DNA of 15,326 nt from XYA12-FULL-58-9 sp001798605 (lineage in GTDB: Bacteria > Myxococcota > XYA12-FULL-58-9). The translations under genes and the position numbers were made by a program. The stretch is from NCBI GenBank assembly GCA_036736205.1, contig DAINMX010000153.1, forward strand, positions 1 through 15,326. Direction: 5' to 3'. Numbering within the stretch: the first letter of the stretch is position 1; every line of letters begins with the position of its first letter. The notes under the pieces were generated by a model. It ran no database searches, had not been told where the DNA came from, and saw only the letters and a list, made by a program, of their open reading frames with translations. Shown in pieces: positions 14,041 through 15,326 of this stretch.

Positions 14041-15326
14041 CTACAGCGGTGTGACGATACCTGAGGGCCAATCGATGGTGCAGAAGTACTCTGAGGTGCG
14101 CTCACCGGAGATGGTGCGGGTCTCGGAAAAGACACTGGCACCGTCCACATAGACATTGACAGTGACGGCGTTGCCGCTCTGATAGGTTCTGTTGGGGTGG
14201 TCATACACGAACACCTTGTAGGTGCCGGGTGCTGGGGCGCTGATGTTGATGTTTTCCGGGCCGGTGCCGGGAATATTGTCAAGGTCGAGGGAGGGATCGT
14301 CATTCACACCGGCGGCACCCCAGTTGGGGCTTCTTCCCACGCAATTGGCATAGTAGCAATCGCCGGAGGTGTTTGGGAGGCCTCCAGGAGACAACAAATG
14401 CAGGTCCATGTCATCGCCGCTGTGTTGCCAATACATTTCGATCCAGAGTGACTCAATGGGCTCGGCCACCAGTTCCACGCTGCAGGTGCCGGTGTGGCCA
14501 ACTGCGTTCTCTACAGTTAGCTCACCCACGTAGGTTCCGGTGATGTCGGGTGCGAAGGAACCGCAGTTGGCCGTAGAGCATGTGGGCATGGTTACCGCAG
14601 AGCCTGCCGGGCTGCTGCTCAGGCGCCAGGAGTAACGAGTGATTGCGAAGCCATCGGGGTCGTAGGAGTTATTGCCGATCCACGTCGCTGTTTCAAAAGG
14701 TGGGCGAACCAGGCTTGGGGTCACTCCACAAACTGCCACAGGACCGTCACCAGCGGAGGAGGCGTTGAAGGTCACGGTGCAGGTATCGGTCAAACCAATT
14801 TCGTTTTGCACCACGAGCTCGGCGGTGTAGCTACCCTGCACGTCGGGAAGAAACGGACCACACTCGGGTTGTGTGGCGCAGTTGGGCATCGGTGTCCATG
14901 ACTGCTCGGGTTTCTCGATGATGCGCCAGCGGTAACCTACCAACGCGAAGCCATCCGGATCGAAGGAATCACTGCCGCTCCAGGTCACCGCGTTAATGGT
15001 AGCGATGGGCGACGTGGGGGTGGCGTTGCACACCGCAACAGGGCCGGCGGCGTCAATGGCACCAAGGCCATGCAATGCGATCTTGGCGGGGTTCTCGTCG
15101 GGGTCGTTGCTGCCAATTTCCAACCAGGCCTGGCGGGTGCCAGGGCCGTCGGGATTGAAGCCCACGATGATGGTCAATTCCTGCCCGCCGGCGGTTATGG
15201 TTGCACCGGTGAGGGCGTCTTCGGCGATGAAGAACGATCCTGCGTTGTCGCCAGCGATTGTTACCGAGTTAATGGCGAGATCGCCCAACCCAGCATTGCC
15301 CACCATGATGGGGACCGGATCTGAAC
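14041..15326 (-). CDS. Exported choice-of-anchor D / PKD / DUF2135-like protein, 5'-partial
   Basis: The last 427 residues of a larger protein. The frame is open to the window edge and the visible N-terminus (SDPVPIMVGNAGLGDLAI) is mid-domain, so the true start lies outside. Domains, counted from the Met at 15306: a choice-of-anchor D (ASH/HYDIN-like) module to about 84, ending LEIGSNDPDENPAKIALHG; two PKD-like modules (about 88-184 and 188-282), each with PVAVC, S[FY]DPDGFA, a P.C.T..CG.F element and a final TC; and a C-terminal YfaP/DUF2135-like beta domain with WQHSGDDMDLHLLSPGG, LDLDNIPGTGPENI and GTYKVFVYDH. The matched Cys pairs in the PKD modules suggest disulfides and export. Probably a surface or secreted structural or binding protein; no catalytic residues are recognised. 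It is convergent with ligA. Confidence 0.8.
   Translation of the reverse strand, partial: SDPVPIMVGNAGLGDLAINSVTIAGDNAGSFFIAEDALTGATITAGGQELTIIVGFNPDGPGTRQAWLEIGSNDPDENPAKIALHGLGAIDAAGPVAVCNATPTSPIATINAVTWSGSDSFDPDGFALVGYRWRIIEKPEQSWTPMPNCATQPECGPFLPDVQGSYTAELVVQNEIGLTDTCTVTFNASSAGDGPVAVCGVTPSLVRPPFETATWIGNNSYDPDGFAITRYSWRLSSSPAGSAVTMPTCSTANCGSFAPDITGTYVGELTVENAVGHTGTCSVELVAEPIESLWIEMYWQHSGDDMDLHLLSPGGLPNTSGDCYYANCVGRSPNWGAAGVNDDPSLDLDNIPGTGPENINISAPAPGTYKVFVYDHPNRTYQSGNAVTVNVYVDGASVFSETRTISGERTSEYFCTIDWPSGIVTPL

Overview
The window looks like chromosomal DNA from a moderately GC-rich bacterium of the former Deltaproteobacteria, most likely Myxococcota or Bradymonadia-like. This is an inference from gene style. 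The signs are a eukaryote-like Ser/Thr kinase beside a sulfatase-modifying-factor-fold protein, a large secreted Cys/Asp-rich plus RCC1-repeat protein, and an exported choice-of-anchor/PKD protein. I see no phage, IS element, CRISPR array, tRNA or rRNA.

Layout. 1-690: the body of a Ser/Thr kinase, entering from the left edge. It loses its C-lobe signature where it meets a convergent gene, although its frame stays open to 1020. 688-3753 (minus): a split NDP-forming acyl-CoA synthetase (alpha then beta, ATGA overlap), followed downstream by an exported SUMF1-fold protein without the catalytic cysteines of formylglycine-generating enzyme. 3888-4898 (plus, divergent from the synthetase): a REC-GGDEF response regulator with intact phosphoacceptor, GGDEF and I-site. 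4967-7885 (plus): a tightly overlapping three-gene operon encoding a UDP-galactopyranose-mutase/protoporphyrinogen-oxidase-like flavoprotein, a DPM1-like family 2 glycosyltransferase and a NodB-fold deacetylase. It is probably a lipid-linked sugar or surface-glycan modification module.

7877-8824 (minus): a CbpA-like DnaJ co-chaperone, convergent with the operon and overlapping it by 9 bases. 8920-11478 (minus): an 852-residue exported protein with seven Cys/Asp-rich dyads followed by seven RCC1-type blades. 11715-13865 (plus): NAD-dependent DNA ligase LigA with a lysine-rich tail ending in QFDLF, which matches the beta-clamp-binding consensus. A long GC-rich hairpin follows in the convergent spacer. 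14041-15326 (minus, start outside the window): an exported protein with a choice-of-anchor D module, two PKD-like modules and a YfaP/DUF2135-like C-terminal domain.

How the genes work together. The clearest unit is the flavoprotein-glycosyltransferase-deacetylase operon, with the diguanylate cyclase just upstream on the same strand as a possible regulator. The acyl-CoA synthetase is a self-contained metabolic unit. DnaJ and LigA are housekeeping genes set among genes for cell-surface proteins. The most interesting single observation is the putative clamp-binding peptide at the extreme C-terminus of LigA.
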